Both the position numbers and the translations under genes were made by a program. Below the pieces are notes generated by a model. That model searched no databases. It was not told the DNA's origin and saw only the letters and a list, made by a program, of their open reading frames with translations. Shown here in pieces: positions 1 to 9,071 of a DNA stretch of 64,000 bases. The stretch comes from Flagellimonas abyssi (GTDB lineage: Bacteria > Bacteroidota > Bacteroidia > Flavobacteriales > Flavobacteriaceae). Location: contig NZ_JAHZSV010000003.1 in NCBI RefSeq assembly GCF_019457905.1, forward strand, positions 434,001 to 498,000. The letters are read 5' to 3'. The number at the start of each line of letters is the position of its first letter. Position 1 is the stretch's first letter.

Positions 1-1
1 A

Positions 2-1144
2 AGGCCCAGTTTTGATTCGAATACCATTGCCACCTGTTTGGACGCCGAAGTGCTCAATTTTTTAAGGGAAAGCGGGGAAACCAAGTTTGTTGAGGAAAAG
101 AGAGCCGCGGGGGACAACTATCAGGCCATCTATACGTATATCTACGACCTTAAATTTAAACCCATCGGTATATTGAACCTTCCTTATTTTGAGGACAATA
201 CCTTCAATAATATGGAACTCAAGGAGTTTCTTTTTAGGCTGGCCATGGTCTATATTCTGATGCTGCTCGTGGCCATTGTTCTGGCTTATTTTATATCAAA
301 ATATATTACACGTTCCCTTCAGACCATATCGGACAAGATGAATCGCACGAATCTGACCCGTCAGAACGAGAAAATCTATTTGGAAAGCCCTGGCGAAGAA
401 ATTGGTAAACTGGTGGATTCCTATAACCGAATGATCGATGAGCTCGAGGAGAGCGCGGTGAAATTGGCACGTAGCGAACGTGAACAGGCTTGGCGCGAGA
501 TGGCCAAGCAAGTGGCGCACGAAATCAAAAACCCGTTAACGCCCCTTCGTCTCACGGTCCAGAGTTTTGAGCGTAAGTTTGATCCCAGTGACCCCGATAT
601 ACAGAAAAAGGTGAAGGAGTTTTCCAAGACCTTGATCCAACAAATCGATACCATGAGCAATATTGCCACGGCTTTTTCCAGTTTTGCGGACATGCCCGCC
701 CAGCAAAATGAGACCTTGAATGTGGTTAAGGTGGTAAAATTGGCATTGGAGATCTTTAATGAAGACTATATTCATTTTATAGCCGATGAGGAAGAATTGG
801 TGGCCAAATTGGACCGCACCCAATTGATTCGGGTAATTACGAATTTGGTCAAAAATGCCATTCAGGCCATTCCTGAAGTGGAATCTCCACGGATTTTGGT
901 TACGGTGGCAACGGTGGGCGACCGGGTAAAGATTTCTGTTGCCGATAACGGACTGGGTATTCCAGATGAGAACAAACACCGGATTTTTGAGCCCAAGTTT
1001 ACTACCAAGTCCAGTGGAACTGGCTTAGGGTTGGGCATGGTAAAGAACATTGTGGAAAACTATGGAGGAACCATTACCTTTACTTCAAAAGTTGGGAAAG
1101 GCACCGTATTTACCATAGATTTTCCCAAGGAACAGAAGAAATAA
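2..1144 (+). CDS. NtrY-like sensor histidine kinase, 5' end missing
   Basis: The reading frame is open from the first bases of the window, so the N-terminus lies to the left. The visible 380 residues hold the end of an extracytoplasmic region, one transmembrane helix (about residues 75-100), a HAMP-like linker, a dimerisation/phosphoacceptor helix with the H-box VAHEIKNPLTPLR (His codon 518-520), and an ATPase domain with an N-box (NLVKNAIQAI), a G1 box (DNGLGIP) and a G2 box (GTGLGLGM). The H-box with NPLTPLR is typical of NtrY-type kinases, which phosphorylate NtrX-like response regulators; no regulator gene is visible here. The enoyl-CoA hydratase gene follows after about 40 bases and may be co-transcribed. 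The signal it senses cannot be told from the sequence. Confidence 0.9.
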   Translation, partial: RPSFDSNTIATCLDAEVLNFLRESGETKFVEEKRAAGDNYQAIYTYIYDLKFKPIGILNLPYFEDNTFNNMELKEFLFRLAMVYILMLLVAIVLAYFISKYITRSLQTISDKMNRTNLTRQNEKIYLESPGEEIGKLVDSYNRMIDELEESAVKLARSEREQAWREMAKQVAHEIKNPLTPLRLTVQSFERKFDPSDPDIQKKVKEFSKTLIQQIDTMSNIATAFSSFADMPAQQNETLNVVKVVKLALEIFNEDYIHFIADEEELVAKLDRTQLIRVITNLVKNAIQAIPEVESPRILVTVATVGDRVKISVADNGLGIPDENKHRIFEPKFTTKSSGTGLGLGMVKNIVENYGGTITFTSKVGKGTVFTIDFPKEQKK

Positions 1145-1183
1145 CGGCAATTTGTACACTTGCCGCCCCAAATAGCGATTGAT

Positions 1184-1966
1184 ATGGATTATGAAAACAT
1201 TTACATTGAAGAAGAAAACAATTTGGCCACTATTACCATAAATAGGCCCAAAAAGCTCAATGCACTCAACAAAAGGACCATAGAAGAGTTACATGTAGCT
1301 TTCAAGGAATTGGATGAGGCCCCGGAAACCAAGGTGATCATTATTACGGGAAGCGGGGAAAAGGCTTTTGTGGCAGGTGCCGATATTTCTGAATTTGCCG
1401 ATTTCTCTGTAAAGGAGGGACGACAATTGGCGGCAACTGGACAACGGACCCTGTTCGATTTCGTTGAAAACCTGTCCACCCCCGTTATCGCTGCAATCAA
1501 TGGATTTGCATTGGGAGGCGGATTGGAACTGGCCATGGCATGCCATTTTAGGGTAGCCAGCAGTAATGCCAGAATGGGACTTCCGGAAGTATCCTTGGGT
1601 CTGGTTCCCGGATATGGAGGCACACAGCGCTTGCCACAGTTGGTGGGCAAGGGCAGGGCCATGGAAATGATCATGACCGCTGGGATGATAGATTCCGATA
1701 AGGCCTTTGGCTACGGACTGGTGAACCATGTAGTGGCCAGCGAGGAACTCCTGCCTTTTTGCATCAAAATAGCGAGCAGGATATCGAATAATTCCTCCGT
1801 TGCCATAAAACATGCAATAAAAGCGGTAAATGCTGGTTTTAGGTATGATGCTGATGGCTATTCGGCGGAAATTGATGCTTTTGGAACTTGCTTTGGGACC
1901 GACGATTTTAAAGAAGGTACCTCTGCATTTTTGGAAAAACGCAAAGCCGATTTCCCTGGATCTTGA
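1184..1966 (+). CDS. Enoyl-CoA hydratase/isomerase family protein
   Basis: A 260-residue crotonase-fold protein, the usual length for enoyl-CoA hydratases that add water to trans-2-enoyl-CoA in fatty-acid beta-oxidation. Visible signatures are the oxyanion-hole/CoA segments GADISEF and AAINGFALGGGLELAMAC and the segment LPEVSLGLVPGYGGTQRLP. Both acidic positions expected of true hydratases (Glu in GGGLELA and Glu in LPEVSLG) are present, which favours hydratase over a pure isomerase. I chose the ATG at 1184 (MDYENIYIEE) rather than the in-frame TTG at 1160, because homologues begin close to this point. Substrate chain length is unknown. It lies directly behind the histidine kinase gene. Confidence 0.9.
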   Translation: MDYENIYIEEENNLATITINRPKKLNALNKRTIEELHVAFKELDEAPETKVIIITGSGEKAFVAGADISEFADFSVKEGRQLAATGQRTLFDFVENLSTPVIAAINGFALGGGLELAMACHFRVASSNARMGLPEVSLGLVPGYGGTQRLPQLVGKGRAMEMIMTAGMIDSDKAFGYGLVNHVVASEELLPFCIKIASRISNNSSVAIKHAIKAVNAGFRYDADGYSAEIDAFGTCFGTDDFKEGTSAFLEKRKADFPGS

Positions 1967-1990
1967 CCATTGGCCTAACCAAGCCTAATC

Positions 1991-3544
1991 ATGAAAAAAT
2001 ACCTGCTTCTTCTATTTAGCTTTGTGCTGTCGGGCATGGCCGTAAACGCACAAAAAATGCCCGTTTCTTACGATTTTGGTGAAAAATACAAGGACCGTTA
2101 CCGCTACTCCAATTTAGTGGCCATCGATGAGGACGAATCCGGGGGCTATATTTTGGTGCGCGCCTACTATCAAGGACTTATTCTTAAGCCAAAAGGATAT
2201 CTCATCGAAAAATACAATAGCGATTTAGAGCTCGTGGAAGAGTACAATTATAAACTCAAGGACCTTGATTTTGTAGATGGATTCCTTAAAAACGGCCAGT
2301 TGAATCTTTTGTTTCTAAACTATAACTCAAACAGAGGTGAATACGAATATTGGGCGCACAGTAGCCCAATTATCGATTTCAATTTTCAAGAAAAAAAGTT
2401 GCTCTCCATTGCTTCGGAAAAAGTGGATGATCCGGTCGGGAAGAATTATTATAACCGTGATTTCTCGCGCGGATTTACTACGGCTATCCTTTTTAATGAG
2501 GAAAAAACAGGTTTTGTGATCAGTACGCATCACAAAAGGGGCAAAAGCAATAAACATATGATCCATATGTACGATACGGCGCTCAATAAAAAGTTCGAGT
2601 TCGATTTTTCGGATGAAGTAGAGGAAAAGAACTATGCTTTTGAGAACGTTGCATTTTCAAATGATCTTCAAACCGCATACATAGTAGGCAAGGCTTACTT
2701 TAAAAAACGAAGATTTAGGGTCGATGAGAGAAAGTTTCAATATGAATTGATAAAAGTGTCCCAAAGTGAGAGCCAGACACAGTCGTTTGTGGACCCAGGA
2801 AAATACCCTGAAGCATTATACCCCGTTTTGATAGAAAACAAACTGGTCTGTACGGGATTTTATGCCGATAGAAAGGACAACAGGTACAATGGCATCGTTT
2901 ATTTTGATGTAAATCCGAACACAATGGATATTCGTTCTCAGAAATACAATCCCTTTTCGCAGCAATTTATGGATGATAAATTTGGCCGGGAAGAGGATAA
3001 GGACATTAAAAACCTTGTTTTCAAAAATGTCGAAGTAACGGAGAACAACGAAATATTCTTTAATGCCGAAGAGTACTTCGTAACCTCGGGCTTGGAAACT
3101 ACCGGTGCGGGGCAGCGGGTCAAAATCGAACGCTATCACCATAACGATATAGTCAGTGTAAAGCTTGATCAAAATGGTAATATGGAATGGGCGAGGAACA
3201 TCAACAAAACAGAAGTGACCCAAGGAGATGGCGCATACGCTTCCTACAGCTCGTATTGTAAGGATGGAAATACCTACTTCTTTATCTGTACTGCGGCAGA
3301 AAACCCTCAATTGATCAACAACGAACGTTTGATATTTAAACAGGGCTTTAGCCGTAACAGGAATGTGTTTATGATCTCGTTGGATGAGAATGGGGTCATG
3401 GACTATGAAAAAATCATTGATCAGCAAGAGGCCAGGTTACCACTTATGGTTTCCAAACCCTTAAAGGATGAGGCAGAGGATAAAATGTTGTTCTATGCCA
3501 AAAGAGGAGGCAGAAAGCAACTCGTAAAAGTTGGCTTTAAATAG
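1991..3544 (+). CDS. Secreted protein of unknown function
   Basis: A 517-residue protein with a clear Sec signal peptide (hydrophobic core after MKKY, likely cleavage after the VNAQ at about residue 21). The mature part is rich in aromatic residues and short beta-strand-like repeats such as xxYIVGKAYF and xxFVISTHH, with many Asp/Asn/Gly turns. This is compatible with a beta-propeller-like or other all-beta fold, but I do not recognise a named family. It is probably periplasmic or surface-associated. It starts 24 bases after the enoyl-CoA hydratase gene, so could be on the same transcript, and is followed by a good terminator at 3573. No function is assigned. Confidence 0.8.
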   Translation: MKKYLLLLFSFVLSGMAVNAQKMPVSYDFGEKYKDRYRYSNLVAIDEDESGGYILVRAYYQGLILKPKGYLIEKYNSDLELVEEYNYKLKDLDFVDGFLKNGQLNLLFLNYNSNRGEYEYWAHSSPIIDFNFQEKKLLSIASEKVDDPVGKNYYNRDFSRGFTTAILFNEEKTGFVISTHHKRGKSNKHMIHMYDTALNKKFEFDFSDEVEEKNYAFENVAFSNDLQTAYIVGKAYFKKRRFRVDERKFQYELIKVSQSESQTQSFVDPGKYPEALYPVLIENKLVCTGFYADRKDNRYNGIVYFDVNPNTMDIRSQKYNPFSQQFMDDKFGREEDKDIKNLVFKNVEVTENNEIFFNAEEYFVTSGLETTGAGQRVKIERYHHNDIVSVKLDQNGNMEWARNINKTEVTQGDGAYASYSSYCKDGNTYFFICTAAENPQLINNERLIFKQGFSRNRNVFMISLDENGVMDYEKIIDQQEARLPLMVSKPLKDEAEDKMLFYAKRGGRKQLVKVGFK

Positions 3545-3572
3545 TTGAGCAATACATAGTTTGATAGTAATG

Positions 3573-3594
3573 GCCTCCAATGGAGGCTTTTTTT
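3573..3594 (+). terminator. Rho-independent terminator
   Basis: Perfect 6-bp stem GCCTCC/GGAGGC with loop AAT, followed by seven T residues. It lies 29 bases after the stop codon of the secreted protein and should end the transcript coming from the left. Confidence 0.8.
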
Positions 3595-3609
3595 ATGATT
3601 ACCATTTAA

Positions 3610-3637
3610 TTGGACTAGGATATAATCCATATATTTG
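3610..3637 (+). promoter_or_regulatory. Bacteroidota-type promoter for the radical SAM gene
   Basis: A TTG at 3610-3612 is followed after 17 bases by TATATTTG (3630-3637), an exact match to the Flavobacterium pattern TTG-N17..23-TAnnTTTG. Transcription would begin near 3644, about 9 bases before the ATG at 3653. Confidence 0.6.
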
Positions 3638-3652
3638 GAATAAATCCAATAT

Positions 3653-4726
3653 ATGTCATTCAATAAATTCTTGAAGGGAAGGGGAGCTCAAAAGAATACG
3701 GACAATCGGTTTTTGCAGCATGTATTCGAAATGCGGGACGACTTTTTGGAGTTCTGTCGATTGGAAGGTGAAGAATACGAAAGCAATAAAACCCAGTACA
3801 TACCCATTTTTCCAAAGACCATCGTTAACAAAGTGGACAGCCCCGATGTGGGCATGGGATATTCCATGAATCCCTACCAAGGTTGCGAGCATGGTTGTAT
3901 TTATTGCTATGCCAGGAATACACACGAATATTGGGGCTATAGCGCAGGTTTGGATTTTGAGCGTAGAATCTTAGTGAAGAAATCTGCACCAGAGTTGCTG
4001 GAGGCAAAAATCAAACATAAAAATTGGAAGGCAAATACCGTAGTGCTTTCGGGGAATACGGATTGTTACCAGCCAGCTGAGCAAAAGTTCGAGATTACAC
4101 GGAAATGCCTCGAGGTTTTTTTAAGGTATCGCCATCCCGTGGGTATCATCACCAAAAATGCCTTGGTGTTACGGGACTTGGATATTTTAAGGCAACTTAA
4201 TGAGCATCAATTGGTGGGGGTCAATGTATCGATTACAACTTTGTCCGAAAAAACAAGGCGGAAGCTGGAGCCCAGAACGGCATCCATCCAAAAGCGGCTT
4301 AAAACCATCCAAGTTCTATCCGATAACAACATCCCTGTTAACGCCATGCTTGCACCTATGATTCCGGGAATAAATTCGCACGAGTTATTGCCCTTGGCCA
4401 AGGCGGTGGCGGACCATGGAGCGCTTTCTTTTGGATTGACGGTGGTACGGCTCAATGGTGCCATTGGACAGATTTTTTCTGACTGGATCAAGAAGGCCAT
4501 GCCGGACAGGGCGGAGAAGGTACTGCACCAGATTCAGGATTGCCATGGTGGGACGGTCAACGATAGTCGATTTGGAACAAGAACCAAGGGTGAAGGTAAA
4601 ATTGCCGAGCAAATACACGAAATGGCACAGATTGCAAGGAAACGATATTTTAAGAACAGAAACTTTCCGAGATTGAACATGGAGCTTCATGAACAATACA
4701 AAGACGGCCAGATGAAATTATTTTAG
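3653..4726 (+). CDS. PA0069-family radical SAM protein (SplB-like)
   Basis: A 357-residue protein with the radical SAM cysteine motif at Cys78, Cys82 and Cys85 (CEHGCIYC), which binds the 4Fe-4S cluster used to cleave S-adenosylmethionine. The segment GMGYSMNPYQG just before it and YARNTHEYWGYSAGLDFE after it are characteristic of the PA0069 family, distant relatives of spore photoproduct lyase. The reaction catalysed by this family is not established. It is cytosolic, with no signal peptide. It is a single-gene unit: own promoter at 3610, and it converges on the Gfo/Idh/MocA gene, with a hairpin terminator between them. Confidence 0.9.
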   Translation: MSFNKFLKGRGAQKNTDNRFLQHVFEMRDDFLEFCRLEGEEYESNKTQYIPIFPKTIVNKVDSPDVGMGYSMNPYQGCEHGCIYCYARNTHEYWGYSAGLDFERRILVKKSAPELLEAKIKHKNWKANTVVLSGNTDCYQPAEQKFEITRKCLEVFLRYRHPVGIITKNALVLRDLDILRQLNEHQLVGVNVSITTLSEKTRRKLEPRTASIQKRLKTIQVLSDNNIPVNAMLAPMIPGINSHELLPLAKAVADHGALSFGLTVVRLNGAIGQIFSDWIKKAMPDRAEKVLHQIQDCHGGTVNDSRFGTRTKGEGKIAEQIHEMAQIARKRYFKNRNFPRLNMELHEQYKDGQMKLF

Positions 4727-4794
4727 CCTCAACCGGCCAAAAAAAAAGGATGTTCGCCTTGTAAAAGATTCGTATTTGCCAAGAATGATAAAAC

Positions 4795-4819
4795 AAAAAA
4801 TGGCCCAATTTGGGCCATT
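4795..4819 (-). terminator. Terminator between converging genes
   Basis: Stem AATGGCCCA/TGGGCCATT (4799-4807 with 4811-4819), loop of 3. On the minus strand it is followed by a run of six T residues, so it fits best as the terminator of the Gfo/Idh/MocA gene; a weaker T tract on the plus side may let it work both ways. Confidence 0.75.
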
Positions 4820-4839
4820 TTAATATAATTATGGGGAGT

Positions 4840-6264
4840 TTATTTCAATTCCCAGCCATCACGGTAATCGCGGGTTACCCAATCGTTGGCTTTATCGTAG
4901 TTGGTAATCTTCATATTGTCGCCGTCCCAGAAAAGCTTTCTTCTACCAGGAAAACCATATGGATCCCAATCCCCCAGTTTTTTACCTTCCTTAAGTTCTT
5001 TGTATTGGTAGGCCTTTACTGCCAAGTTACCCATCAACACGGTCTCTGTAAGCCGTCCCGCTTTTTCAAAATTGGAAGAAGTTGGCGTACCGTTCTGGCA
5101 ACCATCCACAAAGTTGGCAAAGTGGCCATCTATTCCCCCTGGTACCCTATCATATTTCGGTGCTGGGGATTTGTATAGATCCATCACTTCGGAAGGGAGC
5201 AATCTAGCGTTTCGGGAATAGGTATCGCAAATCAAAATGCCTTTATCACCATAAAAAATACTTCCTCCACCGGAATCACCAATGGTCTCATCGTCTTTTA
5301 GTTCGTCCGGTAGGTCAGGCTTAAGGCCGCCATCGTACCAATTCAATGCAATGTCCCCATGTTCTTCGTGCTCAAACTTTAAATGGATTTTAGAAGAAGG
5401 TGGACAGGAGTGACTATAATCCGCTTCCACAAAATCATCCACCCAAACCGTTGTGCAACTGGCCTCTGCTTCGGTAGGATAGCCTAGATCAAGTACGCTA
5501 AAGGGTGTTTCCATAATATGGCACCCCATGTCGCCCAATGCACCCGTTCCGAAATCCCAGAAACCTCTCCATTTAAACGGTAGATAAGCATCGTTGTAGT
5601 CTCTCATTTTTGCAGGGCCCAACCAAAGGTCCCAATCCAATCCTTTGGGAATCCTGTCTTTTTTCGTGGGCAGTGGCACCCCCTGCGGCCAAACAGGTCG
5701 GTTGGTCCAACAGTCTATGGTATGTACTTTTCCAATGATGCCGGATTCTACCCATTCACGGGCAATTCTGCTTCCATCACTGGATGCTCCTTGGTTCCCC
5801 ATTTGGGTCACAATGCCCTGCTCTTTTGCCACTTGGGTCATTAATCGAGCTTCGTATATGTTGTGCGTAAGAGGTTTTTCCACGTAGGCATGTTTTTTCT
5901 CGCGCATAAAGGGCAAGGAAATGGTCGCATGCGTGTGGTCCGGACTAGCTACGGCAATGGCATCGATGTCACCTAAATGCGCATCAAAGACCTTTCTAAA
6001 ATCTTTGTATCGTTTTACATCAGGGAATTGCTCGTAGGTTTGTTGTGCACGACGGTCATCCACATCGCAAAAGGCAACAAATTTCACTCTTCCGGTATCG
6101 TTCAGGCCATTAATTACTGAATTTCCCCTTCCGCCGACTCCAAATCCGGCCACATAAAGGGTATCGCTGGGAGGAATGTGGGTTTTCCCCAGTACGTGAC
6201 TGGGTACAATCGAAAATGCTGCCGAAGCAGCGGCGGCATTTCTGATGAATTTTCTTCTTTGCAT
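4840..6264 (-). CDS. Tat-exported Gfo/Idh/MocA family oxidoreductase
   Basis: A 474-residue NAD(P)-dependent oxidoreductase-fold protein. It begins MQRRKFIRNAAAASAAF, a twin-arginine signal, so the folded protein is probably exported with its cofactor. The Rossmann motif GFGVGGRGNS and the family motif EKPLTH (lysine expected to be catalytic) are present, followed by the C-terminal alpha/beta domain with GALGDMGCHIMETPF. Such proteins act on sugars; relatives include 3-keto-glycoside-forming oxidoreductases and GH109 enzymes, but the substrate is unknown here. I start at ATG 6264, not the upstream in-frame ATG at 6303, because the twin-arginine motif then sits at the true N-terminus. It may functionally belong with the sugar-oxidation block at 18.5-31 kb, although 12 kb away. 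Confidence 0.88.
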   Translation of the reverse strand: MQRRKFIRNAAAASAAFSIVPSHVLGKTHIPPSDTLYVAGFGVGGRGNSVINGLNDTGRVKFVAFCDVDDRRAQQTYEQFPDVKRYKDFRKVFDAHLGDIDAIAVASPDHTHATISLPFMREKKHAYVEKPLTHNIYEARLMTQVAKEQGIVTQMGNQGASSDGSRIAREWVESGIIGKVHTIDCWTNRPVWPQGVPLPTKKDRIPKGLDWDLWLGPAKMRDYNDAYLPFKWRGFWDFGTGALGDMGCHIMETPFSVLDLGYPTEAEASCTTVWVDDFVEADYSHSCPPSSKIHLKFEHEEHGDIALNWYDGGLKPDLPDELKDDETIGDSGGGSIFYGDKGILICDTYSRNARLLPSEVMDLYKSPAPKYDRVPGGIDGHFANFVDGCQNGTPTSSNFEKAGRLTETVLMGNLAVKAYQYKELKEGKKLGDWDPYGFPGRRKLFWDGDNMKITNYDKANDWVTRDYRDGWELK

Positions 6265-6328
6265 TATGTTTAGTTTGATATTATGTGAGTCCACAAGATA
6301 CAAAAAAGGGGAAGAGAAATCCTATGCT

Positions 6329-6988
6329 TTATGCATCACCGTTCCACTCTTTGTAAAACTGGTCAAGGTAATCCAGCATAAATTGATGACGTGCCTCGGC
6401 CAGTTTTTTTCCAGTAGCGGTGTTCATTTTATCTTTGAGCAACAACAGTTTTTCGTAAAAATGGTTGATGGTGGGCGCATTGGAGTTTTTGTATTCTTCT
6501 TTGCTCATGTTGAGGTTGGGCGGGACATCCGGATTGTGAAGTTCCCTATTTTTAAAACCTCCGTAGTTGAACGCTCTGGCAATACCAATGGCCCCAATGG
6601 CATCCAGTCGGTCGGCATCCTGTACAATTTGAAGCTCTTTAGAGGTAAATGATCCTCCGGTTTTGTCCAGGCTATTTTTAAAGGACATATGCTTGATGAT
6701 GTTCACTACGTGGTCAATGGTCCGCTCATCAACGGAAAGGGATTCCAGAAAACTTTTGGCAGTTTTTGGCCCAATGCTTTCGTCTCCTCCATGGAATTTT
6801 GGGTCTGCAATATCGTGAAGCAAAGCAGCCAATTTTACGACCGTAGCATTTCCTTCTTCATGTTTCAATAGTAGATTGGAGGTATTGAAAACACGCTCAA
6901 TATGGAACCAATCGTGCCCACCTTCGGCATCTTGGAGCTCTGCCTTTACAAAAGCGATGGTGTGTTGTATAAGTTGTGTTTCCTTCAT
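6329..6988 (-). CDS. HD-domain phosphohydrolase
   Basis: A 219-residue HD-superfamily protein. Metal ligands are visible as HDWFHIERV near the N-terminus, LLHDIADPKF (the HD doublet) in the middle and DADRLDAIGAIG further on. The full arrangement resembles YedJ-like phosphohydrolases, which remove phosphate from nucleotides or similar metabolites; the natural substrate is not established. Cytosolic, no signal peptide. Its ATG overlaps the stop codon of the upstream acyltransferase gene by one base (TAATG at 6986-6990), so the two are translated from one message and probably coupled. Confidence 0.88.
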   Translation of the reverse strand: MKETQLIQHTIAFVKAELQDAEGGHDWFHIERVFNTSNLLLKHEEGNATVVKLAALLHDIADPKFHGGDESIGPKTAKSFLESLSVDERTIDHVVNIIKHMSFKNSLDKTGGSFTSKELQIVQDADRLDAIGAIGIARAFNYGGFKNRELHNPDVPPNLNMSKEEYKNSNAPTINHFYEKLLLLKDKMNTATGKKLAEARHQFMLDYLDQFYKEWNGDA

Positions 6989-7722
6989 TAGTTGGTATTG
7001 ACCCCTCCCACGATGGTGCTTTCTATTTGGGCGATAAGTTCATCGGCTTTGCCTTCATTTTCAATGGGAGGATGTACCTCGAACGTAACCTGGGAACCCA
7101 ATCCCATGGGAAACTTTCCGTAACGCAACAATTTCCAAGAGTTGTTGATGCTAATGGGCACGATCAAGGCCGAAGGAGCATTCTTCAACATTATTTTAAG
7201 CCCGGTCGTTTTGAATGGTTTGGGCACACCGTCCCTGCTTCGGGTACCCTCGGGGAAAATTACGGCACTTCGGTTGTTCTCATTAATGTACTTGGCCAAT
7301 TTCTGAAGCTCGGAAATGGACTGTTTAGGGTCTTTTCTATCAATCAGGGCAGAACCACCATGTCTTAAGTTATAAGAAACACTGGGAATCCCTTTTCCCA
7401 GCTCTATTTTACTCACAAACTTGGGGTGGTGCTTTCGCATGTACCAAATAATGGGAGGAATGTCGTACATACTTTGGTGATTGGTAACAATGATCAGTGG
7501 CCTATCGGTGGGAATGTTTTGTTCGTTTATAAAACGGTATCCGGTACCCAGAACATTGGTGCATCGCATAATGAACCAATTTAATATGGAAACGCTTTTT
7601 TTGTGCGCATTGTACCCGAATACTTTTAGGCAAAACCATTGTATGGGATGGAATATGACCAGAACCAGACCAAAAAGCAAAAAGAATAGAACGGTAAGTG
7701 GGTAAGACAATAGTTTTAGCAC
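6988..7722 (-). CDS. plsC: 1-acyl-sn-glycerol-3-phosphate acyltransferase family
   Basis: A 244-residue lysophosphatidic-acid acyltransferase-type protein. It has an N-terminal membrane helix (about residues 5-30), the catalytic HX4D motif in TNHQSMYDIPP, and the acyl-acceptor motif FPEGTRSRDG, all as expected for PlsC, which acylates the sn-2 position of lysophosphatidate to give phosphatidate at the inner membrane. Length is normal. It is the first gene of a two-gene unit with the HD phosphohydrolase. Other acyltransferases of this superfamily (for example for ornithine lipids) share these motifs, so the exact acceptor is inferred rather than seen. Confidence 0.88.
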   Translation of the reverse strand: MLKLLSYPLTVLFFLLFGLVLVIFHPIQWFCLKVFGYNAHKKSVSILNWFIMRCTNVLGTGYRFINEQNIPTDRPLIIVTNHQSMYDIPPIIWYMRKHHPKFVSKIELGKGIPSVSYNLRHGGSALIDRKDPKQSISELQKLAKYINENNRSAVIFPEGTRSRDGVPKPFKTTGLKIMLKNAPSALIVPISINNSWKLLRYGKFPMGLGSQVTFEVHPPIENEGKADELIAQIESTIVGGVNTN

Positions 7723-7750
7723 GGATACATATTTAAATTAAGGTAAAAAT

Positions 7751-7773
7751 AAAAAAACCACCCATTTGGGTGG
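7751..7773 (-). terminator. Terminator of the bacilliredoxin gene
   Basis: Stem CCACCC/GGGTGG with a 4-base loop; on the minus strand it is followed by seven T residues. It lies 28 bases past the bacilliredoxin stop codon and separates it from plsC. Confidence 0.75.
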
Positions 7774-7800
7774 CGTGTTCATATCTTAAATTACCTGATT

Positions 7801-8211
7801 TTAGCAATGCTCGTTGTATGCTTCCATCAAGTTTTCTGCAATCAGCTCGGCAGGTCTACCTTCAATGTGGTGCCTTTCGATCATGTGAACCAATTCTCCA
7901 TCTTTGAAAAGGGCCATACTTGGTGAAGAAGGAGGAAAAGGGACCATGTGATTTCTTGCCGTAGCAACGGCTTCCATGTCCACACCGGCAAAAACGGTTA
8001 CCAAGTTGTTTGGAGTTTTGCTGTTTTGCAAGCTCAATTTAGCGGCTGGCCGTGCATTCGCTGCGGCACAACCACAAACCGAATTCACCACTACCAAAGT
8101 AGTTCCATCCTTTTTTAGAGCTTCGTTTACGGCTTCACTTGTATGTAGTTCTTCAAACCCGGCACTGGCCAAGTCTTCGCGCATAGGTTTTACCAATTCT
8201 TCTGGATACAT
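7801..8211 (-). CDS. BrxA/BrxB family bacilliredoxin
   Basis: A 136-residue thioredoxin-fold protein of the YphP/YqiW (BrxA/BrxB) family. The characteristic CGC active site is visible in VVNSVCGCAAANARPA, in place of the CxxC of thioredoxins. In Firmicutes these proteins remove bacillithiol from S-thiolated proteins; Bacteroidota relatives probably do the same with a related low-molecular-weight thiol. Also visible is the typical C-terminal HMIERHHIEGRPAELIAENL. Cytosolic. It is a single-gene unit with its own -7 box and terminator. Confidence 0.93.
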   Translation of the reverse strand: MYPEELVKPMREDLASAGFEELHTSEAVNEALKKDGTTLVVVNSVCGCAAANARPAAKLSLQNSKTPNNLVTVFAGVDMEAVATARNHMVPFPPSSPSMALFKDGELVHMIERHHIEGRPAELIAENLMEAYNEHC

Positions 8212-8233
8212 AGACTTCTTTTTGATTATGTTA

Positions 8234-8241
8234 CAAAGATA
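8234..8241 (-). promoter_or_regulatory. Candidate -7 box of the bacilliredoxin gene
   Basis: The minus strand reads TATCTTTG here, an exact TAnnTTTG match 23 bases before the ATG. I see no TTG at the right distance upstream, so only the -7 element is claimed. Confidence 0.45.
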
Positions 8242-8286
8242 CGGTATTGTGAGGATTTTTTCATCACCGTTAACATTGCATAAAGC

Positions 8287-8315
8287 TTTGTTTGTTAATC
8301 AAACCCCTATCTTTG
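8287..8315 (+). promoter_or_regulatory. Bacteroidota-type promoter for the DjlA-like gene
   Basis: TTTG at 8287-8290 and TATCTTTG at 8308-8315 are separated by 17 bases and lie just before the ATG at 8334. Both boxes match the flavobacterial consensus exactly. Confidence 0.6.
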
Positions 8316-8333
8316 CGCTTTAAATTTTGAAAC

Positions 8334-9071
8334 ATGATCAAGTGGATAGCCGCCTTGCTCGGTTATTTTATGTTTAGATTTCCAGGTGCGGTATTAGGGT
8401 TTATCGTAGGGACCTTTCTGGATAATTTTGGAGGTTCCGGAAAAAGGACTGGCTCCATTTTTGAAAATGTGACCCGACAATCCGTTTCCCCGGCCGATTT
8501 TGAATTGAACTTACTCTCACTTTGCTCCATCATTATTAAGGCCGACGGGCAGGTGAACCAGCGGGAGCTCGATTATGTGCGACAATATTTTTTGAGCACC
8601 TATGGCAAAGAAAAAGCGAACGCCATTTTCAGGACCTTCAACGAGGTAATTAAAAAGAGGGAGATATCGGCGCAGCGCATCTGTACTTTTATGGTGCAGC
8701 GTACCCGATACGAAGTTCGCTTGCAAATGCTTCACTTTTTGTTCGGTATTGCCCAATCCGATGGACAGGTAAGTAAGGCCGAGATTGAAAAATTAAGAGA
8801 GATTGCTGGATATTTTCGGGTCAACCAACACGATTTTGAGAGCATCATGGCCATGTTCATCAAATCTACGGACAACGCGTACAAGATTTTGGAAATCGAG
8901 AAGACCGCTACCGATGATGAGGTGAAAAAGGCGTATCGAAATATGGCCAAAAAATACCATCCCGACCGCGTGGTAACCGAAAATGAGGCCATTCGCAAAG
9001 GGGCCGAAGAAAAGTTCAAAGAAGTACAAAAGGCCTACGAGACCATTCAAAAGGAAAGGGGCATTTCCTAA
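8334..9071 (+). CDS. DjlA-like TerB and J-domain co-chaperone
   Basis: A 245-residue protein with a short glycine-rich hydrophobic N-terminus ([25 protein letters not shown]), a central TerB-like helical domain (about 55-165, containing [18 protein letters not shown] and [14 protein letters not shown]), and a C-terminal J domain (about 180-245) with the essential HPD in KKYHPDR. This order is that of DjlA, a membrane-anchored DnaK co-chaperone. The J domain stimulates DnaK ATPase; the client is unknown. It converges on the PepSY gene, and the two stop codons overlap (9068-9071). Confidence 0.9.
   Translation: MIKWIAALLGYFMFRFPGAVLGFIVGTFLDNFGGSGKRTGSIFENVTRQSVSPADFELNLLSLCSIIIKADGQVNQRELDYVRQYFLSTYGKEKANAIFRTFNEVIKKREISAQRICTFMVQRTRYEVRLQMLHFLFGIAQSDGQVSKAEIEKLREIAGYFRVNQHDFESIMAMFIKSTDNAYKILEIEKTATDDEVKKAYRNMAKKYHPDRVVTENEAIRKGAEEKFKEVQKAYETIQKERGIS

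Noticed and set aside
6265..6303. Longer N-terminus for the Tat-exported Gfo/Idh/MocA protein
   Set aside because: It would bury the twin-arginine motif 13 residues deeper; the internal ATG gives a standard signal.
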